Source of the DNA: Tubulanus polymorphus
Lineage: Eukaryota > Nemertea > Palaeonemertea > Tubulaniformes > Tubulanidae
Assembly (NCBI RefSeq): GCF_964204645.1
Contig: NC_134032.1
Coordinates: forward strand, 15,060,275 to 15,124,274
Direction of reading: 5' to 3'
DNA: 64,000 bases
The notes under the pieces were generated by a model. The model did not search any database. It had not been told where the DNA came from and was given only the letters and a program-made list of their open reading frames with translations. The position numbers were made by a program, and so were the translations under genes. Shown here piece by piece: positions 46,001 to 55,170 of the stretch. Each line of letters begins with the position of its first letter. Position 1 is the stretch's first letter.

Positions 46001-49000
46001 TTTCAGTATCGTCCAGTGGAGTTTAAACCCGGTATAAGTTCGACTGCTGCCTGTGTTAAACATGATTTTTACAGAACCAGAATAGTAACGTGTAGGTGGC
46101 GCTGTGCTGCCACGATAGCTAGCAATATCTATTTTCAAAATAAAATACACAAATCAAAATTTTTCTAGGTGGATCTGAAAATAATAAACTAAATGAATCG
46201 TAGATATTTTTCGCATATTTTTAAAAATAGAATTATTCCATTCTTACATATCCCGTTAACGAATATGTTTAAAGGGCTACCACTATCCACTCTGAATCTA
46301 GGATCAAACGATATTTCAACTCCCTGAAATTAAGCAATTATAATTGATTATTTTTCAAATCCTAGTACACTTCTCCAAATTATACAGACAAAACATGTTT
46401 CATAAGCGGCAAATATTTTTCACTCCTAAAAGCAACAATTTCCTGCGTTTTCCTATAATTACCGTGTTTTTAGGTGTTTTTATCAACCATACACAGTTCA
46501 GATGGTGATTATAGTTGCCCGGAAAGTTAGGACTGGATATGACGCCTGATGCACCATTCTGTACTCTAGGTGTCTCACTACAAGTCGAATCAACTACAAA
46601 TAAATATTGGTTTTATTGTTTTATATGTGATGAATGAATTTATTTTCTCAAATGTTTGAACATGGGTATAATAATAATTTTGTTTGATTACTGCTGCATA
46701 TGAATTGAAATTTTACTTGTTTGAGGAGGACATCCCCGAGCCGTAAGAGCTGTACCTGAAGGGGATGCCCTCTAAGATTTACTGATTCCATGATCAACTT
46801 CTCATTATGAGCTACCTTTCAAAAACCGCCAAACGAGTTTAAACCCTTTGTAGCTGACAGAGTCGTCTGATGTAAACCGGATGATTACACGACCGGAATA
46901 GACACGTGTAAGTGGCGCTATACTGCCGCAATATACATCACCATTTTCTGCTGTAAATATAAACACACAAATTAATATTTTCTAGCAGGATTTTTAAAAA
47001 CACACATTTCCCTGATGAAAAAATAAATCTGATAAAATTTTATGAATCACAAAAATCATTGTGAAGAGTGTTTAGATTTTTACCAGTTTTACTTTTTATC
47101 GTCAACGCGTCAGGGCAACCACTGTACGTTCTAAATTCTACATGAAATTTCGAGTCGAATGATATTTCAACCATCTGCAAAAAATATATGAATATTCAGC
47201 ATTTAATTATAGTTTAACAGTGAACATGTATGTATTGTTTACAGGATGTAGGACCCGATATATACAGAGTGTCTTAGAAAATGTGATACACAATTCATTA
47301 ACTATTACACGTAATTTTAGCTATTTTCTTGGGGAGGGGGTAAGGTTGGTAGACCTGGATGTTTGCAAGAGGATCGATTGGCCCTAGAGTCAAACCTAAA
47401 ACTACAGATTGTTCCATTGTGTACGTTTATTGTTAAATGACCAGCTGCTGCCTGTTGAGATATTGATCACTAAATCACTGGATTTCACTTGTTGGGTATT
47501 CTACTGTGTAAAAACTGAGGTATTCAAAACATATCTAGCAGGAATCGAAAACTTTAGTCTTCGGAAAGTAACAGATTTTGAGAAATACTGAATCTGATGA
47601 GTCAAAATTCTACGATAAAACGTCGACCTCAAGTGTGAAAACAGTTACCATATTGAACAAATCTGGAGCAGCTTAATTTGTAAGGAGGACCAACAATTTT
47701 ATTCAGGAGAAATTTGTCTTAGTTAATTTATGTCATGTCTCAAATCATCATGTCATATGGCAGCAGATCATTTATCAATACACGCACACAATGCATGCAT
47801 TAATCCTTATTTCTTATATTGGTTCAACTCCAACCATTTTTTAAGCTACGGTAACACATTTTTGAGACGCCCTGTATATCAGTTTTAACTTTACCCTAGA
47901 GTTATCAATTGAACTAAACCTCGGGTTAAAGTTAAAACTGAATTCAGCCGCCATTGAGCTCGAACTAGTGCAGTAAACCCGACATCATTTTTCTCATAGA
48001 CCAAATATTTACCGTGTTTCCAGGTACTGCAATTAACCATCTACAGTCCAGCCTGCGGTAGTAGCTGTTCGGATGGTTAGGGCTGGTTATGACGCCTGAT
48101 CTACCATTCTGTATTATAGGTGTTTTACTACATGAATCAACTACAAATAAATATTGAATTGAATTGTTTTATATGTGATTTACTGAATCCATGATAAACT
48201 TCTCATTATGCTCAGCTACCTTTCACAAATTTCCAATGGAGTCTAAACCCTTTGTAGCTACTAGACCTGTCTGATGTAAACTGGATGACTACACGACCGG
48301 AATAGTAGCGTGTAGGTGGCGCTGTTTTGCCACAATATACATCTGCCGTAAAAATAAACACACAAATCAATGATAGATTTTTAGCTGGATTTGAAATCTG
48401 TAAACTGAAGAAATCGCAGATATTTCTTCATTTATTCATTTCACATCGAGTTTAAGATTAAATTGTTCGATTCTTACAGTTTGGGTCATTATATATGGAT
48501 ACTTTGTCACGGCAATGACCACTTGCCGTATTGAGTTCCAATTCGAAAATAGGATCAAACGATATTCTTGACACCTAAAAATAGAATCAGTCACGTGGTT
48601 ATCTAAGGGTTTCCCGTAGAATTTAGGATCAAATCAGATTCAACTTTGAACTATGCAACTCTGAAATAAAATTAATTTGATTGTTTCATTATTTCTTAAA
48701 TATTTTCACTACATTCTAACTGGTAGTAATGATTAAGGGTTACCCCTATTGATAATGCATAACGTGATGTAATAGTTAATCAGTTCAGCGCCCGATTTGG
48801 TGCTGGATCCAAGTTCCGTTCTACACTTGTCCAAATATTACTGACAAAAACATTTTTTATTATATTTCTAGTTTTTCTAACCGCGAATATATTTCACAAT
48901 TTCCTGTGTTTTATATTTACCATGTTTTGAGGTATATCAATCTCCCAAAAACATTCCAGATTGTCGCCATAATTGCCAGGGTAGTTAGGACTGGTTATGA

Positions 49001-49907
49001 CGCCAGAAGTTCCGTTCTGTTTTCTATACCGCCAGCTACAACTCGAGTCGATGTTATCTGCCCAAACTGTATAGAAAAATACCCGTATCTATAAACTTAT
49101 AAAGCGGTAGTTAGTAGGACTAACTCAACTGATAATGAATTTAGTTAGCCTTCGGGTCGAGGTTAATACCAGTCTATAAAAAAGAGAACTGGTCATCAGT
49201 TACCACACCACACTGATCACCAGGTCACCACAGCTGACTAGTCACCAGTCACTGGACTTGTCACCAGGTCACCACAGCTGACTAGTCATCAGTCGGCACC
49301 ACAGCTAAATGGTCAGACACTGACCGGACAAACTACATCAAACTTTATGGTCTAGTGGTTAGCGTGATCGCCTGGCACAGTGGAGGTCCCGGGTTCGAGG
49401 CTGAGGATAAACTCCTCCCGCTAGGTGCTGATGATAAGTTCCCGCGATAGAAATATCATTTGATTTTGATTAATTAAATATGTTATTAATCTTTTAAATT
49501 CTATATATTGTGGTTTTAAAACCTACTGTCTAATTTGACCGGTGCTATACTACCAATAGGTAGTTGCTGTTTTGAGAAAATTTATTCCTTTTTTTTTAAA
49601 ATAAACAACTGTCCTTGAAACGAGTTCCGGAACAACGCGTCATACTGGCCGTTTAGTGAGGTAATAAAGTGACCTTTTGAGACCATTAGTTTAGAGAGTT
49701 CCTCAGATTGGCACCCGCACCGCGGCATTGATCAAACAGTTCTAACCTATGTGACGGCACTAATCTCAATAATTTAACTCTAAAATTCTTAATCAACAAA
49801 TTTAATCAGTATTAAGTGATATAAATATTATTTGTTCGCTTACCTTGAGAATTCTCGACGAATAAAATTACAGCGACCACAAACAAACTCTTCATCATCA
49901 ACTCCAT
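39686..49907 (-). CDS. Eight-CUB transmembrane receptor with tandem tyrosine-motif tail (28 exons)
   Basis: Predicted 1396-residue type I membrane protein: signal peptide (1-21), eight CUB domains (22-956), an Asp/Thr stalk (957-967), a helix (about 971-995) followed by RQRR, and a 401-residue cytoplasmic tail. Coding exons from 5' to 3' on the minus strand begin at 49907 and end at 39686, and are listed under the parts. All 28 are open, all introns are GT-AG, all phases match, and the exon sum is 4191 nt (1396 codons plus stop). Each CUB is three exons flanked by phase-1 introns, so whole domains can duplicate without frame loss, and intron similarity shows recent duplication. The tail carries 21 E-D-(T/D)-Y motifs, likely kinase and SH2-domain targets. 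CUB domains usually bind proteins or glycans, some with calcium. The ligand is unknown. CDCP1 is a similar architecture, but orthology is not claimed. Confidence 0.9.
40185..40913 (-). CDS. Receptor exon 28a: tyrosine-repeat tail, first part (243 codons)
   Basis: Phase 0 at both ends. Starts with three spaced tyrosines (RIYTTQ, GIYEDI, EIYDDV; the last two form a YxxI-x5-YxxV pair close to but shorter than an ITAM). Then comes an Asp-rich stretch of four DDDVD units, then 12 tandem 13-14-residue units of the form R-N-P-P-E-D-(T/D)-Y-(I/V)-V-A-G-V. Tyrosine contexts include YIVA, YVVA, YVVV, YIVP, YVGP and one YIFT. The strong acidic context before each Tyr fits Src-, Syk- or Abl-type kinase substrates. 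Confidence 0.9.
41003..41040 (-). CDS. Receptor exon 27: 38-nt juxtamembrane exon
   Basis: NNTTDPGAMCYQ, entering in phase 1 after TTGTTTAG and leaving in phase 0. It joins the helix exon to the repeat tail in frame. The cysteine could be a palmitoylation site, but that is inference. Confidence 0.8.
41234..41383 (-). CDS. Receptor exon 26: stalk and transmembrane helix
   Basis: Begins with an alternating (DT)5 stalk coded by a GATACA microsatellite, then a ~25-residue hydrophobic segment (residues about 971-995, containing VVFGIGFLILVIVAA) and the stop-transfer RQRRNVRNRN. Entry and exit phases are both 1. A slippage-prone repeat could change stalk length by two residues at a time without frame loss. 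Confidence 0.9.
41471..42116 (-). CDS. Receptor CUB domain 8, membrane-proximal (exons 23-25)
   Basis: Exons 41989-42116, 41676-41763 and 41471-41596. Cysteines in DSCSK, IDCSW, GRCWDA and LYCGS. Includes an NRSHTGNIT stretch with potential N-glycosylation. Leaves phase 1 into the stalk, completing an Asp codon. Confidence 0.88.
42196..42954 (-). CDS. Receptor CUB domain 7 (exons 20-22)
   Basis: Exons 42827-42954, 42505-42595 and 42196-42327. Has the four standard cysteines plus an extra one near the end (GFELCWKF, where domain 6 has GFELHWKF), which would be unpaired within the domain. Confidence 0.88.
43034..43760 (-). CDS. Receptor CUB domain 6 (exons 17-19)
   Basis: Exons 43633-43760, 43312-43402 and 43034-43168. 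Nearly identical to domain 7 in both exons and introns, including the 5' exon GVLSSPNYPNKYYRRLDC, so this pair is the youngest duplication. Tandem CAGCAG acceptor at the third exon. Confidence 0.88.
43838..44512 (-). CDS. Receptor CUB domain 5 (exons 14-16)
   Basis: Exons 44385-44512, 44126-44216 and 43838-43963. All four cysteines (DSCSK, LNCSW, GRCWDV, VYCGN). Middle exon starts VVELSFDSNF after a TTTTTAAG acceptor, the only non-CAG/TAG acceptor in the gene. Confidence 0.86.
44589..45923 (-). CDS. Receptor CUB domain 4 (exons 11-13)
   Basis: Exons 45793-45923, 44856-44961 and 44589-44720. Cysteines in STCSR, LHCRW, HNCRDK and VYCGS. The middle exon is the longest of the eight (106 nt). The first intron carries a 463-bp inverted-repeat element. 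Tandem CAGCAG acceptor at the third exon. Confidence 0.88.
45161..45623. mobile_element. 463-bp inverted-repeat element with 9-bp target duplication
   Basis: Begins GGGTCATCC, ends GGATGACCG, with long imperfect inverted arms (repeated ACCGAGATGAACCGAGATGA, CATATTTATTTATTCC). Flanked by CCCGTTATG on both sides (45152-45160 and 45624-45632). Long arms and a 9-bp target duplication resemble Mutator-like non-autonomous elements. Sits in the first intron of CUB 4. Confidence 0.85.
46000..46593 (-). CDS. Receptor CUB domain 3, lacking Cys3 and Cys4 (exons 8-10)
   Basis: Exons 46463-46593, 46248-46323 and 46000-46128. Cys1 and Cys2 are kept (STCSE, LNCVW). The middle exon is 15-30 nt shorter than in most other domains and has no cysteine where the others have CxD, and the third exon reads SYRGS where the others read VYCG. 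One complete disulfide and the nearby Asp of the calcium site are therefore missing together. Frame and splice sites are intact. Confidence 0.85.
46816..48140 (-). CDS. Receptor CUB domain 2 (exons 5-7)
   Basis: Exons 48013-48140, 47084-47174 and 46816-46947. All four CUB cysteines are present (DSCSK, LDCRW, SGCPDA, VYCGS). The intron between the first two exons has a ~610-bp transposon insertion. The third exon has a tandem CAGCAG acceptor, either half of which keeps frame. Confidence 0.88.
47265..47874. mobile_element. ~610-bp non-autonomous mariner-like element
   Basis: Ends CAGAGTGTCTTAG and its partner CGCCCTG form short inverted termini flanked by TA. Paralogous CUB introns show the empty site (GGACCCGTTTGTATAGATCAG type). 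Internal frames are short and non-coding. ACAGGGTGTC-like termini are common in Tc1/mariner relatives. Confidence 0.75.
48220..49057 (-). CDS. Receptor CUB domain 1 (exons 2-4)
   Basis: Exons 48921-49057, 48478-48574 and 48220-48342. The first holds Cys1 and Cys2 around GVITSPNYPGNYGDN, the second FDPIFEL and Cys3 in GHCRDK, the third Cys4 in VYCGK and the closing KGFRLHWKF. The cysteine pattern and the SPNYP core are diagnostic of CUB. It is the most divergent N-terminal member along with CUB 4, and its middle exon opens VSRISFDP rather than the usual VEISFDS. Confidence 0.88.
49203..49310. repeat. ~44-bp imperfect tandem repeat
   Basis: Two to three units around CACCAGGTCACCACAGCTGA in receptor intron 1. 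Confidence 0.7.
49341..49450 (+). mobile_element. tRNA-derived SINE-like element in receptor intron 1
   Basis: TGGTCTAGTGGTTAGCGTGA matches a pol III A box and GGTCCCGGGTTCGAGGC a B box, ~30 bp apart as in a tRNA. The 3' half does not complete an acceptor stem, so this is a SINE head and not a tRNA gene. Confidence 0.7.
49844..49907 (-). CDS. Receptor exon 1: signal peptide
   Basis: MELMMKSLFVVAVILFVENS then Q, leaving phase 1 at CAAG|GTAAGC. Short basic start, hydrophobic core SLFVVAVILFV. It is the first ATG after a TATA-like element ~130 bp upstream. Internal ATGs at codons 4 and 5 could also initiate and would keep the signal peptide. Confidence 0.85.
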
Positions 49908-50033
49908 ATTCAAACAGATACCCTCGATAAATACTAAACAACTGAACTGTGAACTGTGAACTACTACCAAAAAACTGCGCCTTTTCACACAGACCGATAC
50001 GAACAGCTTTATGAATCAGAAAACTGAGTTGGT

Positions 50034-50042
50034 CTTTAAATA
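50034..50042 (-). promoter_or_regulatory. TATA-like element of the receptor gene
   Basis: TATTTAAAG on the minus strand, 127 bp upstream of the receptor ATG. Position fits a core promoter with a ~100-nt leader. No other proof. Confidence 0.35.
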
Positions 50043-50675
50043 GTAATTCTATTTCCTTGTTACAATCTTGAAAACGATTAGGAGAATATTGTCACTCCGC
50101 CAGCATCATCATCAGTTATCACCATTATATGTTCATGTAAATACTGGCTTTATTTAGAGAATTATTAAGGATTAAATTGTCTCTCCATCATCACACTCAG
50201 TGTAACACAAATAGATAAAGCCAAAAAACCACATAAACAGGATCTTCCTTATGTACATTTGATAAAATAAATGGACGATGAATAGAATCAAAACTTCGAA
50301 GTAAAGAAAACTGCATTTTAGATAATAGTTTAATTTCCTTAATTACCTCTCTGATTTATGGTATAATAGGGGTAATTATCTGCCCATCAGGAAACACAGA
50401 CACTGGTGCTGCGGGATATTGATATAAACTGATAAATCAAACTATGCATAAAACTTTTAAATAAAACCAATATTTCGACGACTTCGCGATCATGCGTCCC
50501 GTGTCAAACCCTAAATAAAACAAGGAAACAAAAGTCGAAATTACTCCGAACATTCAGTTTTACATTAAGGGTTTGACATAATATGTTGGTTTTATTTCTA
50601 TGATACGTAAAGACATTAATTCAGTTTTCCACTATAAATACGATTCAGTCAGTTGTTATAAACACGGTAATAACC

Positions 50676-51247
50676 GTTTGAAGTTTTTAGTGCGTTTTTG
50701 ATATTTGTCAATTTTTCATTGTGTGTTTAACATTGTTTTATTCCTATGATAGAACGTTAAGACAAAAATAGTTAACTGATATTCTGGATAGTAGGAGTTT
50801 TCACGTACATTCGTTTCCACCTGGCCCGAAATCGGTCATTTTTACTATTTTTAGAAAACAAATAAGCCATTTCTACCTAATTAAATTAATATTGAGGGCC
50901 ACCGTAAAGTAGTTGTTTTACACAGCCCGCGGTATTACATTAGTTTACAGAAATTCCGCTAGGTGACCGTATGGTGCTGCCACCTAGTTTGCTGCGGTTG
51001 AATTAAAATGGGTGAATGATCGATTCGAATCCCACTATTTGGTTCTCTTTTTAATGCCACACGCGGATTTAGGTTCGAAACGTTTACCGTTTGAAGTTTT
51101 TAGTGCGTTTTTTATATTTGTCAATTTTTCATCGTGTCTTTAACATTGTTTTATTCCTATGATAGAACGTTAAGACAAATATAGTTAACTGATTTATTCT
51201 GGATAGTAGGAGTTTTCACGTACATTCGTTTCCACCTGGCCCGAAAC
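50676..51247. repeat. Two direct copies of a ~160-bp sequence
   Basis: 50676-50835 and 51086-51247 are close copies (GTTTGAAGTTTTTAGTGCG through CACCTGGCCCGAAA). Between them are a B-box-like GATTCGAATCCC and a 19-bp match to the palindromic element end (GACCGTATGGTGCTGCCAC, 50970-50990). 50050-50675 shows nothing recognisable. Confidence 0.75.
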
Positions 51248-51249
51248 CG

Positions 51250-51530
51250 TGAAGCATCTTCATTCACCGGTCAAGGGATTCGAACTCACTTATCAGCGCC
51301 GGCGTCCCCCATGACACCGCGAGTCGTTACCGACCTGAATCTGGTCGCACCAATTACAGGACTTGTAACAAATGACACGTGGTGTCCGACCAATCAGTCC
51401 TCGCTTAAGGGTTTGCGGAAGCGAGTTCAGAACCCCTGGAAAGCGAGGATGACCCGTGAAGTGGAAACGGAATCTTTTGTCTACGTAGTCCGAACCCGCA
51501 GTTCGCCACCAATATTCCGGAACCAGTCCA
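51250..51530. repeat. Dispersed repeat also seen at 59742-59990
   Basis: Shares CGGTCAAGGGATTCGAACTCA and GCGAGGATGACC with 59742-59990. On the minus strand GAGTTCGAATCCC resembles a tRNA B box. The 106-codon minus frame here is probably not a gene. Confidence 0.5.
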
Positions 51531-51782
51531 TCTGACATTGGATAGTTTGGACACGGGACCGCAACAAACAACAGCATTAACCGAGGGTTAGGACATACAG
51601 AAAACGCGTGCAAACCCTTCCCATCGTGTTATAAAACCTGTCCAAAGCTAAAACTTGAAACGGGTTTTGTTTGCGATGGAAGAGTTTGAACGGGTTTGAA
51701 ATCAGAGTCTGCGGCTGGGAGTCGCAGTGATTGAAACTCACCACGGATCCCGCGATAAACAAACAACACGATAATACATATA

Positions 51783-51788
51783 TTTATT
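51783..51788 (-). terminator. AATAAA poly(A) signal (minus strand)
   Basis: CATCAATAAATATA on the minus strand, followed by AT-rich sequence. It could end the transcript whose exons are proposed at 52735-52929. Confidence 0.3.
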
Positions 51789-52245
51789 GATGTACATCAA
51801 ATTAATACAAGAATTTCATCATCTGGTGGAATTATTCCAACAGGTTTTAACAGCATCACAGATTACTACAAATAATACATATATAACATTTATACAAATA
51901 CATACAAACTCAGATACAACGATTCATCGGTTACAACAAATATATAGAATTTTGTCCCAAGTAAAACAATTTGATTAATTTCACACTTCATACGTAACGT
52001 ACTATCGGTTATAGCTAAGAGATTTTCACGGTCCCGTGAAGTTTGGTTTATTAAGCCTATGGTCCAAAATAACTATCTATAACAACCACCTTTTAACTGT
52101 AAAGGTTTAGTTAGGTTAAAGGATAATTAGTACTTATTTATGTTAGGTTTAGAAGAAATCAAAAGGTGGCTGTAATCGATAGGATTGAAGACACGCGGCG
52201 GATGATTAAAGACAAGAGGACATGAGAAGTTTTGGTTGAGGGGAT

Positions 52246-52325
52246 GAGTTGAGGTGGGGAGGGGGATCAGTTGAGGTGGGGAGGGGGATCAGTTGAGGTG
52301 GGGAGGGGGATCAGTTGAGGTGGGG
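52246..52325. repeat. 22-bp tandem repeat, about 4 copies
   Basis: Unit GGGGGATCAGTTGAGGTGGG plus GA, G-rich on the plus strand. Confidence 0.9.
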
Positions 52326-52423
52326 AGAGGGGATAAATGCAAGATGATTGAGTCATCACATATACAAATTGACACAATGACAGTTTAATAGAATATTCTC
52401 ATTTCAATGTCATTTGCAGTCCG

Positions 52424-52770
52424 TTGAGTTCACCAGACAGTATCACTGGGGGTAGATTCTTGGATGTTGAGTTCACCAGACAGTGTCTCACTGGGGGTAG
52501 ATTCTGCAGCACTTGGATGTTGAGTTCACCAGACAGTATCACTGGGGGTAGATTCTTGGATGTTGAGTTCACCAGACAGTGTCTCACTGGGGGTAGATTA
52601 TGCAGCACTTGGATGTTGAGTTCACCAGACAGTGTCTCACTGGGGGTAGATTCTTGGATGTTGAGTTCACCAGACAGTGTCTCACTGGAGGTAGATTCTG
52701 CAGCACTTGGATGTTGAGTTCACCAGACAGTGTCTCACTGGGGGTAGATTCTGCAGCACTTGGATAGTTT
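52424..52770. repeat. Composite minisatellite of two alternating units
   Basis: Units share TTGAGTTCACCAGACAG and end either TTCTTGGATG or TTCTGCAGCACTTGGATG, alternating about eight times. Unit lengths are not all multiples of three, so frames change along the array on both strands. Confidence 0.9.
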
Positions 52771-52786
52771 AACCCTGGGCTGAAGG
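52735..52786 (-). CDS. Possible C-terminal exon entering the minisatellite
   Basis: After CTTTTACAG at 52787 the frame that joins the upstream exon reads LQPRVKLSKCCRIYPQ and stops at TGA 52735-52737. The stop lies in the first minisatellite unit. Low support, because only the splice sites and phase agree. Confidence 0.25.
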
Positions 52787-52864
52787 CTGTAAAAGTAAAA
52801 TTCCACGATTGAAATATCTAGTAAATCTCATGATTTTATCCAATTTTCCCGCATACATACTCAC

Positions 52865-52929
52865 CAGATGTGGAGTCGGCTTATAGGTCTTGGCTGTGGA
52901 TTAGCGCTTAGTTCAGGCAATATCAATAA
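52865..52929 (-). CDS. Possible 65-nt exon
   Basis: Acceptor CACATTTCAG, 65 open bases reading LLILPELSANPQPRPISRLH, donor CTG|GTGAGT, with exit phase compatible with 52786. No recognised family. Confidence 0.3.
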
Positions 52930-53030
52930 CTGAAATGTGAAAACAGACATTGCAAATATTTCTCAAGATTTAAAGATGATTTCTATCCTGCACTCAGCAC
53001 TCATGCTGAATTAGAAAACACTTTTTGGCT

Positions 53031-53630
53031 AATGTAAAAATGTTTTCTGACGCAGTTTGATTTGTGTCAGATTGTAACTGTTGAAGTTTCACTTATTGTT
53101 TCAGTCTAATAGAGATATAACTGATGTACATGTAACATTGACTGTGTAACACTGCACTGGTTTGTTCACTTATTCCTCCCCAGTTGGAAGAATGTTTGTT
53201 CTCTCATCTTCATTAGCGAAAAGAACCATTCTCATCCGTGTAACTACAACATCGTAACATTTCTACTTATTCAATCATAGAGGGAATGAGGAGTATGGCG
53301 TTTGGGTATGGAATGGGGCAGGGCATGGTGTGGTAGACATGTTAGGGGAGGATAGGACATTGTGGTAAGGTAAGGTCAGGTTGGATGATGCAGGGTTATT
53401 TGATGTGGCTGGATTCGATGATCAGTTTGATATAGAACTGTTTGGGGTGGGTGTATGTGGTAGTGTACGATGTATAGTTAGGGAGGGTGTATGATGATAA
53501 CGGATTGAAAGGTTGCTGGTAGAGGGCGGTACCATAGTGATGCTGGTTTGGTTTATGTAGGGTAGGGGCTGGTGTACAGGGTTAAGGATAGGGTTATGCA
53601 TGGTCAGAGTGGTGGGAGAGGAAAAGTGTG
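53031..53630. repeat. Left arm of an inverted duplication
   Basis: The reverse complement of this segment is at 56447-57029 (shared GAATGAGGAGTATG, GATGATGCAGGGTTATTTGATG, CATGTAACATTGACTGTGTAAC). The 123-codon minus frame at 53422-53793 lies mostly inside this G/T-rich arm and is not conserved in the other, so I do not call it a gene. Confidence 0.85.
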
Positions 53631-53829
53631 GATCATGTGGGGAAGGGTATTTTGGTCTTGTTGGGGTGAGGGTGATTTTGGTAGAATTGTTCAGATATCT
53701 GCACAGATGTTGGGGTAGGGCTAGGACAGTTGAGGTACGATGAGTGATAGTAGTGCTTCCCTTTAGACATCTCAATGTCTCTAATTCTTTCAAAAGAATC
53801 CCTTATTCCTTACAGCTATTCACATTTTG

Positions 53830-54690
53830 AAATAAGATAATAATTACTGGCTTTCGATTGAAATTAGCCAGATTTTCACGATTTTCCCGAGGATGAAAAT
53901 ATATCGACATCTACTTTGACACATTCCATCATAAACAGCATCATTGAACAGGATTGGATTGTACATTCACGAGTAGTGGAAGGAGCTATGGATGTGACGT
54001 CTAAGGCCTATAATGAACTACTAGTTGAAAAATAGTCGAGGATGTAAATACCACTAGAATCAGATGATCTGGAATAAGCTATGAATGTGATTCATTTGAG
54101 ATAAAACAAAACGAATCATACACTAAAATCAATCAGATGAACTAAACTAAACCTAAACAAACGAGTGAGATATTTTAGTCCTATCTCTCCATGCCCCCAT
54201 TCACTCAAACTACTCCTCCATTCCATGAAATACTAGGAGACGATACCTGGAAGATATTGAACATTAAGACACCATCAAAACAATGATAAATCAGTAACAA
54301 TATTTTAAATGTGTGTCACATTTTAACAAGTGAACGATTCACGAAGCAAATGACAACAAATCTTCAGGGATGGGTTTCATAGTTGTGGAACAGTTAAATA
54401 GTCCCTGGGAAAATTTTGAAATTTAACAATGTTTTTAACTTTGATTCTCAGTCAATAAAACTGGGCCCAAAGTTCAGATAGAATAGTTTTTACCCTACTA
54501 CCAGCTTGGAAACAGCAAACCGTCGAGAAATAGACTCCGAACCCACAATAAATTCAGTTTTTAAATTCAAGGTTTACCGTAAAATATTTCTTATATTTAC
54601 CACTAAACACCCAGTGGTACTTGAAACTCACCGCCTCCTCTCTCTCACACTATCTTTCGCCCACACTAGCCATTTTTTGTGAACATTTTT
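53830..54690. other. No gene recognised
   Basis: AT-rich sequence, with two possible minus-strand donors near 54600 and 54630 but no exon I can frame. Confidence 0.4.
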
Positions 54691-54692
54691 AA

Positions 54693-55170
54693 GCACGTGA
54701 GGTAGGTATAGACCACTGCCCGCTCTCTAGGCCAGCAGGGGACTTTCCTTTGGACCCAGCTTTTGTGCTTGGTGGCTTTAAGCTCACCTTTTCTTGAGTC
54801 GAGGTAGGAATAGACCACTGCCTACCCGCTAGGCGGACAGTGGACTAAACCTTCGAATTGCTCCTTGACCCCACTCTTTATATATTTTTTCTTCTCTTTT
54901 TGAGTCGAGGTAGGAATAGACCACTGCCTACCCGCCAGGGGGACAGTGGACTAAACCTTCGAATTGCTCCTTGACCCCACTCTTTATATATTTTTTCTTT
55001 TCTTTTTGAGTCGAGGTAGGAATAGACCATTGCCTACCCGCCAGGGGGACAGTGGACTAAACCTTCGAATTGCTCCTTGACCCCACTCTTTATATATTTT
55101 TTTCTTTTCTTTTTGAGTTGAGGTAGGAATAGACCACTGCCTACCCGCTAGGGGGACAGTGGAATAAACC
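54693..55170. repeat. 106-107-bp tandem repeat, about 4.5 copies
   Basis: Units start with GAGTCGAGGTAGGAATAGAC at 54795, 54902, 55008 and 55115 after a diverged first copy, and contain TTTATATATTTTTTC. GGTAGGAATAGACCACTGCC and TACCCGC form a short imperfect palindrome in each. Confidence 0.9.

Noticed and set aside
49341-49450. Functional tRNA gene
   Set aside because: It has A- and B-box-like motifs but no complementary acceptor stem, so I call it a SINE head.
51293-51613. 106-codon minus-strand frame
   Set aside because: It overlaps a dispersed repeat shared with 59742-59990, where the frame is not kept.
52424-52717. 97-codon plus-strand frame with MSSPDSITGGRFLD repeats
   Set aside because: It is a minisatellite frame with no splice or start context.
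53422-53793. 123-codon minus-strand frame, Pro/Thr/His rich
   Set aside because: It lies in a G/T-rich arm of an inverted duplication and the other arm breaks the frame. Composition explains the absence of stops.
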